From positions 1 to 64,000 of the forward strand of contig JAKNDB010000007.1 in NCBI GenBank assembly GCA_024305405.1: DNA of 64,000 nt, written 5' to 3'. The notes beneath the pieces were generated by a model. The model had not been told where the DNA came from. It was given only the letters and a program-made list of their open reading frames with translations, and ran no database searches. Origin of the DNA: Dirofilaria immitis (Eukaryota > Nematoda > Chromadorea > Rhabditida > Onchocercidae). Shown piece after piece: positions 12,101 to 24,794 of this stretch. The first letter of the stretch is position 1. Each line of letters starts with the position of its first letter. The position numbers and the translations under genes were made by a program.

Positions 12101-13267
12101 AATTGCATTCATCGACACTATCAATTTCATCACATGCTTTCAACTTATCATTGTAGTATAAATTAGCTGGACATGACATTTCCGTCGAATGACCTCGAGA
12201 ACAATGATAGTAAGTTGTCGAGCATTTGCCACTACCATAAACACCATCTTTTCGCTTGGAACAATCAAACGGATAGCTGTAAATAAAATTTTTTATAAAA
12301 ATTTTAAATTAAACATCAATAATTCAGCAAAACTGATAATAAGAAATTAAAATAAATTTTAAATTTCAATTGTTTATTGGATTAAAATTGGAAATGAATT
12401 TGAGAAATTTCAAAAAGTACAAAAAATAGAAATAAAACTTACTCTGCTTTTACAATTATCCTATCATTGCCCATGCTGAAAAAAAAAAAAAAGAAAATCA
12501 TAAATTAAATATCAAAACTTGAAAAATTGCTATAAAACCTATTAATAGTACCATTATCCAAAATTAAATATTAAAGATAAAATAAAATTTTGAAAAAATT
12601 ATTTGAAATATAATTTCTTAAATTTAATTTATTTAAATTGCTTACTTATTTAAGCATGCAATAATTTGCTGACGTTGTTCACATTTTGCTGTTTCAACAT
12701 TAAATTTCAAATTATTGGGACATGTGTAAACATATCGTTTGCCTTTATGACATCTCAGAAATTTTGATGAACAACCACGTCCGTATAATCCGTCAGAATC
12801 ACGTCTGGTACAGTCTAAGGTAGTCGAGCCTAGAATTCAATTAAACCATTGGTAAAATTTTTCTTTCAACTTTTTACATATCGTTAAAAAATAAAATGAT
12901 TATAGGTCTTGATTACTATAAATTTTTTTAGAATTCTTTCATCATAAAAAGTTAATCAGACTTTTCGAGAGATATAAAATGAGATGAAAGTTTAAGATAC
13001 TGCTTATTATCAGTTTAAGATACTGCTTATCAGTGACATGCTGCTTATTATCAACATAAAAGAAAATTCTACTTTATATCAATAATTATAATTGAAATTA
13101 AATTTTTTAGCACATAAAAATTATTCCATAGTTAATCGTAATTTTTAATTAGTAATAAGTTTCAGTTCAATTGTATTATGCAAAATCACATGAAATGACT
13201 AACTTCTGAGAGCATTCTCGACAAGATTTATTTGAAGCGAAATAATGAGCAAACCAGGCAAAATCAT
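7448..13267 (-). CDS. Secreted protein with seven CBM14 (peritrophin-A) chitin-binding domains
   Basis: Sixteen exons: 13204-13267, 12646-12829, 12443-12475, 12044-12276, 11570-11725, 11045-11076, 10557-10737, 10259-10381, 9867-10015, 9466-9652, 9098-9188, 8876-8993, 8474-8650, 7952-8052, 7734-7835, 7448-7527. About 670 residues. A signal peptide (MILPGLLIISLQINLVENA) begins right after TTTTTTTCAG, a likely trans-splice site. Seven six-cysteine CBM14 domains lie at about residues 25-80, 95-145, 236-290, 310-370, 386-440, 518-570 and 611-665. A basic linker follows domain 2, and an acidic linker with nine Asp follows domain 5. The layout resembles nematode eggshell/sheath chitin-binding proteins such as CBD-1 and CPG proteins; that role is inference. 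Oddities: domain 6 is out of frame at the T run 8600-8603 (needs one more), and the exon 6/7 junction is one base short (possibly the T run 10735-10737). Confidence 0.88.
8121..8172. repeat. TTGATC hexamer microsatellite in an intron
   Basis: Imperfect tandem ttgatc units, with two shortened copies, in the intron between exons 13 and 14 of the chitin-binding gene. It follows a short TA-rich run at 8098-8115. Confidence 0.8.
9117..9147. repeat. (CAT)n run coding for poly-Asp
   Basis: Nine ATC/CAT units in a row that on the minus strand encode nine consecutive Asp inside exon 11 of the chitin-binding gene, followed by EEVEEM. A coding microsatellite whose length could vary between individuals. 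Confidence 0.85.
11814..11883. repeat. 24-bp tandem repeat, three units
   Basis: Three units of about 24 bp sharing ggcaaaaggatatacagtat, starting at 11814, 11838 and 11862, in the intron between exons 4 and 5 of the chitin-binding gene. The motif atactgtatatc at 11768-11779 is an inverted match to the unit's core. Confidence 0.85.
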
Positions 13268-14990
13268 TCTGAAAAAAAGATGAACAATAAAAGTTTGCAA
13301 AAATTTGAAATTAAAAATACCAACGGTATGAAAGCGATATGATAAAAGCAATTCAAAAGAAGATGTCATTCTCGAGAAATCACATCACTAAAACTTAATC
13401 TCCGAGAAAAATCTTAAAAAATTGAATGCAAAAACAAAATATCCGTTCGAAAATGTTATAAAAGAATGTTTTTCAATAAAAATGATATTTTCAGATATAT
13501 GCTTTCATTTTTTTTTTTTTAAAATTTCTCATGCAATATATGAAAATTATTATGTAATCATATTTGTTTTGTTTTTATGCAAAACTTTTTCTGTTGTAAT
13601 TTGAAATATATACAATTGAAAGTTTAAAAATTTGATTTTAATTTTGAAAGTTTAAAGAATTTGATTTTAATTTTGAAATTTGAATAATTTGAGGATGATA
13701 TAAATAGCAGCAAAATATATACATTGAATATCAAATTTTAATTAATATTTTTAATTTCAAATTTTGATATATGCATATTGGCGATTATACTGAAACCATC
13801 CGTTTTTGTAATTAAACAATTTCAATATTTTGTCTTAAATTATTTAGAATATCTATAAATTTATAATGCGCAATTTGTAAAATGATAAAAATTAAGAAAA
13901 ATAATTTTTAACTTTTGATTATTTTAAATTGGCAAATTTTCATAATTCGAAATTATAATTGCATGCATTTTCGATAAAGCAATTAATTGAAATTATACAT
14001 TATTCGTTGTTAAATTTTCCAATATTTAAAATGATTTAATCATTGTAAATTTCATCATTTAATTTTTTTCCAGTATATAAACTGAATTTAATTTTGCATT
14101 ACAAATTTAACAGATATCATGATGAATTTAAGGCATAGATTTCAGTAAACTAAATTTTCAACATATTTATTTTGTTTGATACTGGAATACTATAGTTCTA
14201 AATTAATTTGATGAACAATCTAAAATGATAATAATAATTTCTGTCGTGAACGGTTTATCATATGGATGGTGAGGAAATAGAAACTTGAATAGAGATTTAT
14301 TCTTATTTTGATGGATTTTATTATTCGTCGCAATTACGATGCGAAAATTTAGCAAAAATATAGCAGATAAATAAATAGTTTTATAAGAAGTCGTTCGAAA
14401 TTGGAAATTTGAAAAAACCGCTCGACAAGTAATCGATAGCGGTCACAAATGAGTAAATAAGACAAAAGTAATGAGTAATGACTTTGGTTGGATAAGCGAT
14501 CTCTTTTATAATGATGTTGTTTACAATTTTCTTAGCAATAACCTATGACCTAAAGGATGACATTCAAATTTGATTGGCTATACAATACTTGAAGAATGAC
14601 GAGTCAGAATTTGATTGGTTATAATACATTAAGTAAATCCTTCAATAATTATAAGATTGATCTTTTAAGGATGAATTTTGTTAGAGAAACATGAAAAACA
14701 ATCTTATATTAACAAATATTTCAATCAAACCGATATATTTAATAATACAAATATTTTGATTATATTTAATTATATTTGTTTATTATAAAATATTTCGGCT
14801 ATTTCGACCTGGAATATTTCCACCTAGAATATTTCAGGAGATCATAACAAAATGAATCTCATCTGATTGTATTTCGTTTATCGAATATTTGTTTTCTTCT
14901 CTCCATTGATAGGATAGTTTGTACAGCTTATAGGAATATTCAGAACTTATTGTTTCCTACAAGATTTAAGATATTTTGGGCAAATAAAAT
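13268..14990. other. Intergenic, upstream of the chitin-binding gene
   Basis: AT-rich sequence with no supported exon. It should contain the promoter of the minus-strand chitin-binding gene. The stretch 13010-13060, with a repeated 'tactgcttat', lies in that gene's first intron, not here. No RNA gene was recognised. Confidence 0.35.
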
Positions 14991-14999
14991 CAAAATTTC

Positions 15000-15525
15000 A
15001 ACACAATAATAATCATTATCAGTGACAGTATAAGAATGCTTACACTAAAGGTAATCAATCTCCAATGTGTCGTCAATTCTGATAATTCGTCTTCTAATGC
15101 AGCTTCACCAAATCGTCTTCTAATTTTCATCTTCTAGTTTTTCATTTAATTCTTCTGCTTGTTGGCTGATTGCTTCCTAAAAGATTCAATCCATGATTTT
15201 TTACTTGCTGGATTAATTATTTCTTGATTCCTAGCCAATATTTCCAAATTCTTCACTGATTCATTCGACTTCAAATTTGTTTATTAATTCATTTTTGAAT
15301 TCGATGAGTATTTTCACTTTTACACAAAGCAGTTGGTAGTTTATCATTAATTATTTTGGCTATTACATCATTTCGTTGTAATAATAATAATTTCGCCATC
15401 AGAATCGGATTACTAATTGATAACCATTCTATCAACCTTCTTCCAACGTAAGAATGAATCAGATAAAAGATTATTGCGATTTTAACAATTTTTGTATCAT
15501 TGGTTCAAATTCCAATTATAATTTA

Positions 15526-15559
<34 letters not shown>

Positions 15560-18500
15560 TGTGAACCAGATAATTTATCTGGAATTGATTTCATCATAAA
15601 TATCTGATTCCCTAAGCATGAGTTTATCTTGTTATGATTAACATCTTTTCTTTTCTTCCCTATCAGTAATAATATCATCATTAATTGGATTGATAAATTT
15701 ACAATTAGTTTTCGTCGTTGCTTCATTTTTATGATCGAAAACAAATAAAGTTTGCAATTCGTTTATGATAACATGATTCATATATGTATATGTGAGCGTT
15801 GAATTTCCAAAATTTTTCTCATAAAAGTTGTAGTTTCCTTCTCGTTCCAGACAACAATACTTGCATCAATTACATACTTATCACTTTGATTTTCACAATG
15901 TTTAAAATATCATCTAGATCAAACTCTAACCTTTTACATCCTAAAGATAAATTTTCCCTTCCATGAATATGAAATTTGAAATTGATCGACATCTTCATGT
16001 TTAATTAATCATATGAATATTGAATTTCATTATTTGTAATCCATTAATTGGAAGAAGTTTGTTTTAAGTTCTCCTCTCCCATCTTCCTTTGATCCTATAA
16101 ACCTGTACAGATATGTAAAGAAATCACGATATAGTTATTTGATCCGATATCATCGATAGCAATAATCTAAGATAGATTAAAAGCTTATAATAGTATATAA
16201 CATTTTGATAACGTTGCTTCATTTTATTGAGCGAATTTGTACATACATGCTTGTAGATATGGTGATTATCGTAGAAGTGACGTTAGTTGCTATTGCTTAG
16301 ATATCGCTTGAACCGATATTACGATAATTGCTTCTATCAAAAATAAACTTTTTATTATTGGATTTAACTTTTTTTTTCGAGTTACATTCATTATGTTACA
16401 GTAATTTTTGTTTCTAGTGCAATAGATTCTTTAAATTCTTCCATTTTCTCTTGAATTTGTTGATTGAATCTTTGAATTTTCTTCGCTTATTTCTAAAGGA
16501 TACAACGCATTTATCGATCTATTAAAGATATTTTCGTTTGACATTTCTATTAAGATGTTTCTTATTTAACAATCTTGATACTTTATAATTTCTTTTAATT
16601 TAGCTAGTTATCATAATATCACGATGAACATTTGCTCCATTGAATAATCTATATTTTTTTTTTTCATGTGAGATTCTTGCTTTTATTATTTTAGAAGAAA
16701 TATATCTATTCTGTGTTTACTCAGATTAAAGCTATGAATTTTTTTTTCTCTATGATAACTTTCTTTCATATAACTTTTCTCATTGCTTTTTTTTTGCTAA
16801 TCCTATCAATCTTTTATAAATCCCTGAATAGGTATTCATTTTTCCATATTTCTCAGAATATCCAAAACTTTTAAGAGTATGAGTCCAATTATTCAATGAT
16901 TTTCTCCTATATGCTTAATTGATAAGGAATAAATTCATTCATATCTTTATTATAATTTGGAAAGATTAATGAAACATTTGGAGGGATAAAATCAGTTGAA
17001 CGAATCATAAAGTATTTTATCAAAATTGAGATTAATGATCGGATAGAGATGATATCTTCAATTTCCACTATTTTAAGTTATCAACTCTTTTTCCCATAAT
17101 AATTTTCTATCATTAGCTTTTGTTATTGTCTTTTTTTGCTAATGGAATTAATCTTTAATAAAATTCTTCCTAAATCCTTTTTAAAGCGATTTTTCTCAAT
17201 CAATATTGATTGACTTGAATAAATTTAAGGATCAATTTGTGTATCGTTCTTAGTAATTTTAATCATTTACTAAAATGATTTCTTGGATAAACGTGATAAT
17301 ATTATTCCAAATGGAACTGTTTTAAAATGAAAACAACTCGCATTGTCATCATATCTTCATTTACCTGTCATTGATGTTTTTCAATCAAAAAATTGAGTAT
17401 ACTTTCTTTCTGATATATTTGTTAGTTCTATCTGGAGAAATGATTTTTCAAAAGTTACTATCACATTTTTCATTGTTCAGAAGCGAAGCAGTACTCTGAT
17501 CAAATTGGGAAGCATTTTCAGGCACAGTATAAAATATGTCTAGACTTTTCATTCCTTTAAGATACGCTAATGCGTCATAAGAGATTCTTAATTTTGTCAT
17601 CTATTTACTTGATGTTAGCACTTCGTGGTATAATGATATGAATGATGATGAATAATACCAACTTGATTCATATCGGGTGATAATACTTCTTCGATAATGA
17701 TAGATTATAATTGTTCTTAAATTATTTCACTGTTCAATTAAGTAATTGTTTGTTAGCATGAAATCTTTTGATTAGCAATTTTAAAAGTCGTTTAAAAAGT
17801 CAAAACAAAGACTATAATTGTCATTTAATTTAACCTTTAATTATTGCCACGAACAACGGACGTGGTATCTTTCTTTTTCTCAGTCACACTTTGTTTAAAC
17901 TATTCTAATGAATTTTAATCGTCAAACACATTTATAGGTTATTCATGGATTCTAACAATTCTAGTTTTCAGAATTGATCTATATCTGAAATAAAAATGAT
18001 GACATTTGAAGTATATGTCGATTCTACAGCAGCTGTCGGATCGTTAGTGTGGGCTTCATTTGTTTGCCCTCTTCCATCAGTTATCGGTTCAACTTTTATG
18101 TGGATTAAAAAGAATCCAGAATTTTAATTCTGAAACTTATCCATATGGAGAAATAGTTGGTTCCAATAAGTACATCAGATTATTTCCAATGACTCTTAAA
18201 GCCATTTAGTTAGCCTTGTATTTTCTATGAACGATTTGACTACTTGCAATTGTCTGTGTTGGTCAGGTAATCAATCTATCATATTTGCTTCAAATATAAT
18301 TTTTTTTTTAAACTTTAACCCCCAATTTTTACTTTGACATGTTTTTGGCGTCTTGTTAACAACAAAAGCAATTTTTAATTTAATTCTTGTTCGTTGAATT
18401 TCTTAAAATTCAATCGATCTACTAAATCATTAGATATGAAAGGTAAACTACCAACCAATATCGAATAGCACCAATGTCGTTTGTTGAAATTTTAGGTTAT

Positions 18501-18900
18501 TTGGATTGATTGTATTGATTTCCGTACTAAAAGTAAGACTGGCTTATTTTGTGGATTTCTTTTTCAGTTTTATTGAATTCAGTCTTTCTTCATTTGAATC
18601 AACAATTTGATCGTTGTTTCGATATAACATAGGCTTGATGTTTTGAGTATTTTCGCCCGACAATTTTTGCCACTTTGTTAATTCTAATTTTAAATACTTA
18701 TCAATCTAACCAAGTTATTTCTCTAATTTAAAAGTGTCCAACAATTTTCCATTAATGAAAGCTTTCTTAATCTAAAAGTCTTAAACATCGATAGATGAAT
18801 ATCCGTTGGAATATTTTGGGACTTCTAATCAATATTTTAGGACTTCTAATCAATTTTTAATCCTAATCTTCTAATCAATTCTTAATCCTAGTCTTTTTTG
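15000..18900 (-). pseudogene. Ancient BEL/Pao retroelement remnant
   Basis: Heavily decayed minus-strand polyprotein. Around 18454-18477 the reverse strand reads LVLFDIG, like the aspartic-protease motif of BEL/Pao elements, followed downstream (about 18445-18375) by coding-like NDLVDRLNFKKFNEQE. Around 17640-17541 it reads TKLRISYDALAYLKG, matching the reverse-transcriptase YDASAH region of the better preserved copy at 28.7 kb. Order (protease before RT on the minus strand) fits the family. Reading frames are broken by many stops and indels, so the element is dead. Limits are approximate; 15.0-17.0 kb is assigned only by position and by scattered coding-like stretches. Confidence 0.55.
15533..15556. 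repeat. (TA)n microsatellite
   Basis: Uninterrupted alternating A/T run. Confidence 0.9.
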
Positions 18901-20649
18901 ATAATTGATTAATTGATTTTTGATTCTTAAAGAAAATTTTGCTATTTTAGGAGTCCTATTATAATTAACTCTTTTTAAAGCAAATGTATTTGATATTTCT
19001 TCAAGTATCAATTTTTTTTTTTTTGCAATAATAATATCAAGAGAGGAAAAACTAGAAATGATAATGTTTCGAAAAATGATGATGATCAGGTAAAATAAAA
19101 TGGATTTGGAATATGAGCCAAGATATGATATGATAGGGATGATATCGACGAATATAAAATTCCGTAATTTCTCGATGATTACCAAGCATTCTTTCAATTA
19201 ATTTCAAAATTCATAAAATTTTGACATATAATTTGTCTCATTTAATTTAATTCTTAGTTAAATTGACACTCTATAAAATCTCAATTAGTTTATCGCAGCT
19301 AATTTAGCTCTCAATTAATTTATCATATTATAAAGATTCAATAAATACGAGAAATATTACACCGTAATTTTCGAATTTCATCTCTCGATTAGTCTCGAGA
19401 CGTGAATTTGCACTGTGATATACTGAGACGATGATATAAAAAGTAATCTTTTTGTTTCGAAAATTTACGTTTTTCTTAGCTACGTAGGAGTATGATTCAA
19501 CAAATTCATCACGTTTAGAATACGTATCTCTTTTTGTACAATGTATATTATATGTAATTTAAACCTTTTCATCATCATCTATAACTTTAAATCTAATTTT
19601 AGTTTTGAAATACAATGTATGGAACGTAAGAATAAGAATGTGATAAGAAGATTTTAATTTCATTAAATCCCACTTGATGAATTAAAAATAATGTGAAAGA
19701 TCTTGTGATTATAAATGCTTACATCTATGTAAAACTTTAATTTAAATTTAATTCTATCATAGTCTTTCGTTATCCTCCTATTTTATTATGATATTTGAAT
19801 ATCAAACTTTAGCCAAATCGCATTGTAATATCCATTCGAGCAAGTTTATTAATAATCTTTTTGATCTTAAAATGCAAACGCCGTTTTGCCTAAATATCGA
19901 AAAGTTTTTTCTTTTCTTTTTTTTTTTGAAATAAATAAGAAAATGGAATAAGACAAGTGATCGTATAATTTCAGTTGTTCAATTTATTTTAGCTAAATTA
20001 TTTATTTCTGTTTCCGAAGATTTGAAATTTCTCCATTGTTTGTTTCTGTGAAAAATGATTTTCCGTAGTTTTTTCTTTGCTGAATCCCTTAATATTGGGA
20101 AAAGGTTAAAGATCATTCTGTTACATGGAATGGTGTTGTACAGATGATCATTTGTCATCATTTTTTTTTTTTCTACATACCATATTTTCATGGTTAATGA
20201 TTTGATTTTCTTTAGCAAATTTTTGTTTACACAAAGCATAGATCTTATTTATATTTGAACTAATTGAGGAATATGCGAAGAATTGTTCGAATTAAATAAT
20301 TACACATCTGATTAATTTTCTATTATTTTAGCTTTTTAAGAAACCAATCAAGTCAATGTAATTTATGCATATAAAAGATTTTTTTTTGATTCAGCAAAGT
20401 GATTTTTCCCATATCTGAAACAAAGCATCAAGAAATATAATTCTCGACCGGGTTTTAAAATTTAGCTTTTCCTGCACAACACTTTCTTATCATTCAGGAT
20501 CACTGGAGATTTCAGTTACATCTTATCAATTTATAGTCTTTTCGGACTCCTGGGAAATTTATACATTATAAAACAGTGTGACAATGTTAAATTTCTGTAC
20601 GACTGACTGATTTTATCAATTCACAAATTATTCCACAATTTTAAGGTTA
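18901..20649. other. Intergenic, upstream of MRGBP
   Basis: AT-rich spacer with several long A and T runs; no supported exon on either strand. The segment just before 20650 ends in aattttaag, an acceptor-like site 4 bases before the MRGBP ATG, consistent with trans-splicing. Confidence 0.4.
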
Positions 20650-22899
20650 ATGGAAGAAGAAAATTCTTTATCTGCAAGTGGCCATGAAAATTCAGTGATG
20701 GAAGAGGAAGAATTGCAGCAATCCTCATCAACATCTGGATGGTGCACTGATTCCGAAATACGTCTTTTCAAAAAACTCTTATCTCATAAACCAGCAGGTA
20801 GACTCCTTATGATAGATTTTTTCCTCATAAGTTGTATATAAGATCATGAAATAGATTTGCATTGGTAATATTCGCCTTATGTGAGTAGTAACATTTTTGA
20901 TAAATCTAAGATTTTTTGAACTTTTACTATTATCAGATAGATGCAGTTATTCTATTTTTGCAGTTATTCGTAGTTAGCAGATACTAATTATAAAGCAATG
21001 AAATTTCGAAGCTTATATGTGTTATAAATTTTTCAGGTATTTCAAAACATTTCCATATGGGTTGTCTTGTTGATTATATGAACAATGTTTATGAAGATGA
21101 AGATACCGATTTTGAGGATGTTTTGACATCAGAAGATTTACATGAACTCACTACCAAAAGAAATACTACGGGAAAACCACGGATTTTTAGACCAAGATAC
21201 AAAATAAGACCCACCGCTGAATTGGTCAGTTTATTATCATATTGAATTTTCTTGCTTTTGATAATTAATGTTGATTACTTATGCAGATAGAGTTGCATCG
21301 TTTATTCTTTGGAATTTTTAATTGATCAGCCGTCGCAAAATTACAAAATTTCAAACAAAAGTGCAAAATTTATGACACAGTGACTTGAATTTTATGACTT
21401 CGTATATGGGTGAGATTTATCAATATCTGTGAGATAGAGATGCATAAAATTTAATTAAATTGGTGTGCAGAATTTTAGATCAGTTTCAAAAATTAAAATC
21501 ACAGTAAATTTTCGGTGGTGAAGTGTGAAATGGCGAGATTTAATCAAGTATCATTTTTTGAAAATGTATTTTGAAAGTGTTCCGTTTATGCGGGACTAGT
21601 TATAGATTTGGAAGAAATTAGAAAATATGTATGATATGAAGGAAATTGAAAAAATGAGGCAGTGCCAGAAGGTTTATTGGAAGAATCGGAATTCTCTTTG
21701 CCAGAAGATGATTTCGGTGATCTATTACGCAAAAAGGACGAGTTGAACAGAGGTTTCGTTGCTCCGCAAGCTAGTAGTCAATCGTCTTCACGCAGAAAAC
21801 AGCGGGATTTAGGTTTGCATTCTTTATTGGCATATTGAGTTTATTGCAACTTTTTTTTCAATTTCAGTGTAATTAGCTCTGTGAATTCTTATCCCTATCG
21901 TATTTAAGAACTAATCAAAAGCTATATAAGAAGTATATGAGAATAGATAGTTTAGGACTGGTTCTTGAATATATAAGTCCTTGGAAGTATTGAAATATTC
22001 TGAGGCTTAATGATTTAGTAATATACTTTATTTTTGAATGTTATATAGCGAATTTAGCTTTTATAGTGGCTGTTTGATAATTTGTATTACATTTGCCTTC
22101 AAGAAAGGATTTGGAATTCACGAAATCAGGTCATTTGACGTATCAACCGAAAATCAGTTTCAGAAATCTATTTACCAAGTTCATTAGTATCAAATTCTCG
22201 CGATGTTTTAAATACGTAGTTTTATTTACAAAATTATGCATTCTATGCGATGTTCATATAAAGTTCTGGATGTTTTTTAATTTTTTGCATATTTCAGCGT
22301 AGTAATTTACTCAATTATGATTCTGCCTTCTTTTTATATTTATAGCTTACGAGGTAACTGTTTTTTTTTGTACTTCGGGTTAACAGTCGTATATCTGCAT
22401 AGAAATGTCTGAAGATGTTGAATTACATTGATTATTCTAAGCAAATTATCTACTCATTTTAAATGTACTAAAGTGTTTATCCTAATTATATTTGCATTTC
22501 CTTCTTCGTAGGAATTTTGGCGGTAATTTTTGACTGCATATTTTTCGAAACGAAACACAAATTTAAGTTGTATTTTTAATTCATCTGTAACTATTTTCAC
22601 GTATTTTGCATCTTGGGACAGTTTTTGTGCTCTTGGATTTTTTGCTTTTTCTGAGGATCTCATTTCTTTATTTTTGAATAAAGCTTCTCAATTTTTAGTC
22701 TGTCAGTTTTGTACACTTAAAAATATTAGCAATGTATGAGATGGACAGTGTAAATATGCAATCAGAATGCTTTGCAGAAGTTTCAACCAATAAAGAATTC
22801 ATTATTACTGATCTAACAAAGGAAGATAATCTATGCTCAGCAGATACATTAACAACTCAGCGGCTAAGTTTGAAAGTTTTAGATAATCAATATTTTTAA
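20650..22899 (+). CDS. MRGBP: MRG-binding protein (MRGBP/Eaf7), NuA4/TIP60 subunit
   Basis: Small subunit of the NuA4/TIP60 histone acetyltransferase complex, which binds MRG15-type chromodomain proteins in the nucleus. Four exons: 20650-20797, 21037-21224, 21659-21812, 22730-22899; all phases agree, giving 219 residues, close to the human protein's length of about 200. Family core seen at residues 31-57: WCTDSEIRLFKKLLSHKPAG across the first junction, then KHFHMGCLVDY. An acidic segment (EDEDTDFEDV) and the block FSLPEDDFGDLL follow, as expected for the CT20/Eaf7 family. The N-terminus is Glu/Ser-rich. The acceptor of exon 3 (after atgag at 21658) is weak and was chosen because it keeps the frame; the C-terminal exon has no recognised motif. 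The only gene on the plus strand in the left half. Confidence 0.88.
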
Positions 22900-24794
22900 A
22901 AGTGAACGCAGGAAAAAATTCATTTGTCGAGACTTTCAATAAGGATATTTTCTGATATCAGCTAGCTTCGATTCCTTTCTGTTTTGCTCCAATCGATTAT
23001 CGGCAATTCCGCGGCTCATTCACGTGACGTTACACGTTATATATGCTTTTTATTGATTCTCGATTGCGAATTTTCGAGGATATTTTAGGATTTTTCGAGA
23101 TTTTCGAGTGATATTTTAGGCGGAATAACGATGTTAGGTTTAAAGATGTGACAATTAATAAAAATTAACAAGTAGCTAAAAATGAGGAGAAAATCTCTCT
23201 TTAAATTATGCTTAAATGAAAATAGTTATGTTCGTATCGAATATTATTTATTTGTAGGACTTCTTTAATATGAACAATAAAATCTTACATCTTCCTAACC
23301 TTTCGTTTTTCTGTAAATAAGAAATGTAGCATATAAATAATACGATTTCTGCTAATTAATTAATTTTATGAAATTATGATTTAAAAAAAAGAATTTTTGC
23401 AGAAAACGACATATTAAAATTGGGTAATTGTAAGAATTTGTTTCTGTTTTTATTTCATTTTAAAAATTCGAAATATTTGGTAAGATATTAAGTTAAAATA
23501 CAAAAAAACATTTAAAAAAATTTGAAAACTTTTCAAATTATTTCTGTATAAAAGTAGAAAAACTAAAAAAATTGAAATAGCAAAAAGCAATAAATAAATA
23601 AATAGCTATAAGTTATGGGAATATCAATGATGTAAAAGTTTTGGAGAAACTTAACGATACTGATGAAATATATATAAGTTTTTTTTTTTTTTGAATTTTT
23701 AGATCATCTTTAATTTTGATTCTGAAATTTTGCTTTTAGATATTAAATTAAATTTTAAATGTTTGTTCATTTTTGATTTGTTCATAACTCATTTCATTTT
23801 ATTTATTACTAATCATTTATTGCACATAATCAGAATTATGACAGAAAACCACCGATTAATAACGATAGATAAATCAATAAAAAGTCATCATTAAACTTAA
23901 CACCAATATTAATGAAAGCAACATTTAACTTTATACTGTATTACTGTAAAACTACTGTAAGACTAGATTCTTTAAAAAAAAGCATTTATTATTATTATTA
24001 TTATTTGAAAACTAGATTTTTCGGCATTATCCGATCTGTAGTAAGCGAATTATCCAAAAATAATTACAAAAGCAAAAAAAAAAAAAACAAAATATTTTGT
24101 ATAATAAGATATTTTTAGTTTGTCACAAACTAGAATTCATTCCTATTTAAATCTTATCAAAGTGATTCGATATCAATCGATCAATATGCTATTTATTAAT
24201 ATTACTGAAAGTTTGATATTTACTTGTTATTAATCAATAAGCTTACAATTTCAGATATTATTTAATGATAACTTTTTCATTTTCTAATACTTTTTATATG
24301 AAAAAAATTTTTAGATTTTTGTAATTTCAAAACATTTATAAATTTTAATCAATTATTACAACAAGAATAAGTTGAATTAAATTGATTATATTTCGTAATC
24401 TTTTGCATAACAATTTAATATTTATTTCTACGATTATTTATTCATTGTTAAAAATTGATTTTTGATTTGTGATAATAAAAGTAAGTAATAACTGTTTATG
24501 CTTCCGATATAATAAAGGTTAACAAAATTCTTTCCATTTTATAAACAAACGAATAAAATCTTTTGATAATATTAATATCTAATAATAACAATAATATTCA
24601 ATAACAGATGTTATCATTACATAAATATGTTTCATAATACGCTATGATAATCTTTCTGATAGTTTCATCTTTGTTATTTTCATTGTTTAATTAATAGCAA
24701 TATTGATATATGCGAATAGTGTTAAAATTTGGATCAGAATTTAATATTTATTTGATAATATTGATTGGTGCTATTTTTAATAATTAGTATTTCA
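22900..24794. other. AT-rich intergenic sequence, nothing recognised
   Basis: Long AT-rich stretch with poly(T)/poly(A) runs and a short TTA repeat near 23988-24003. I see no exon, RNA gene or duplicated block in it. Confidence 0.35.

Noticed and set aside
15523..15744. Minus-strand 73-codon frame
   Set aside because: Ends in the (TA)n repeat as alternating Ile-Tyr and lies inside the decayed retroelement.
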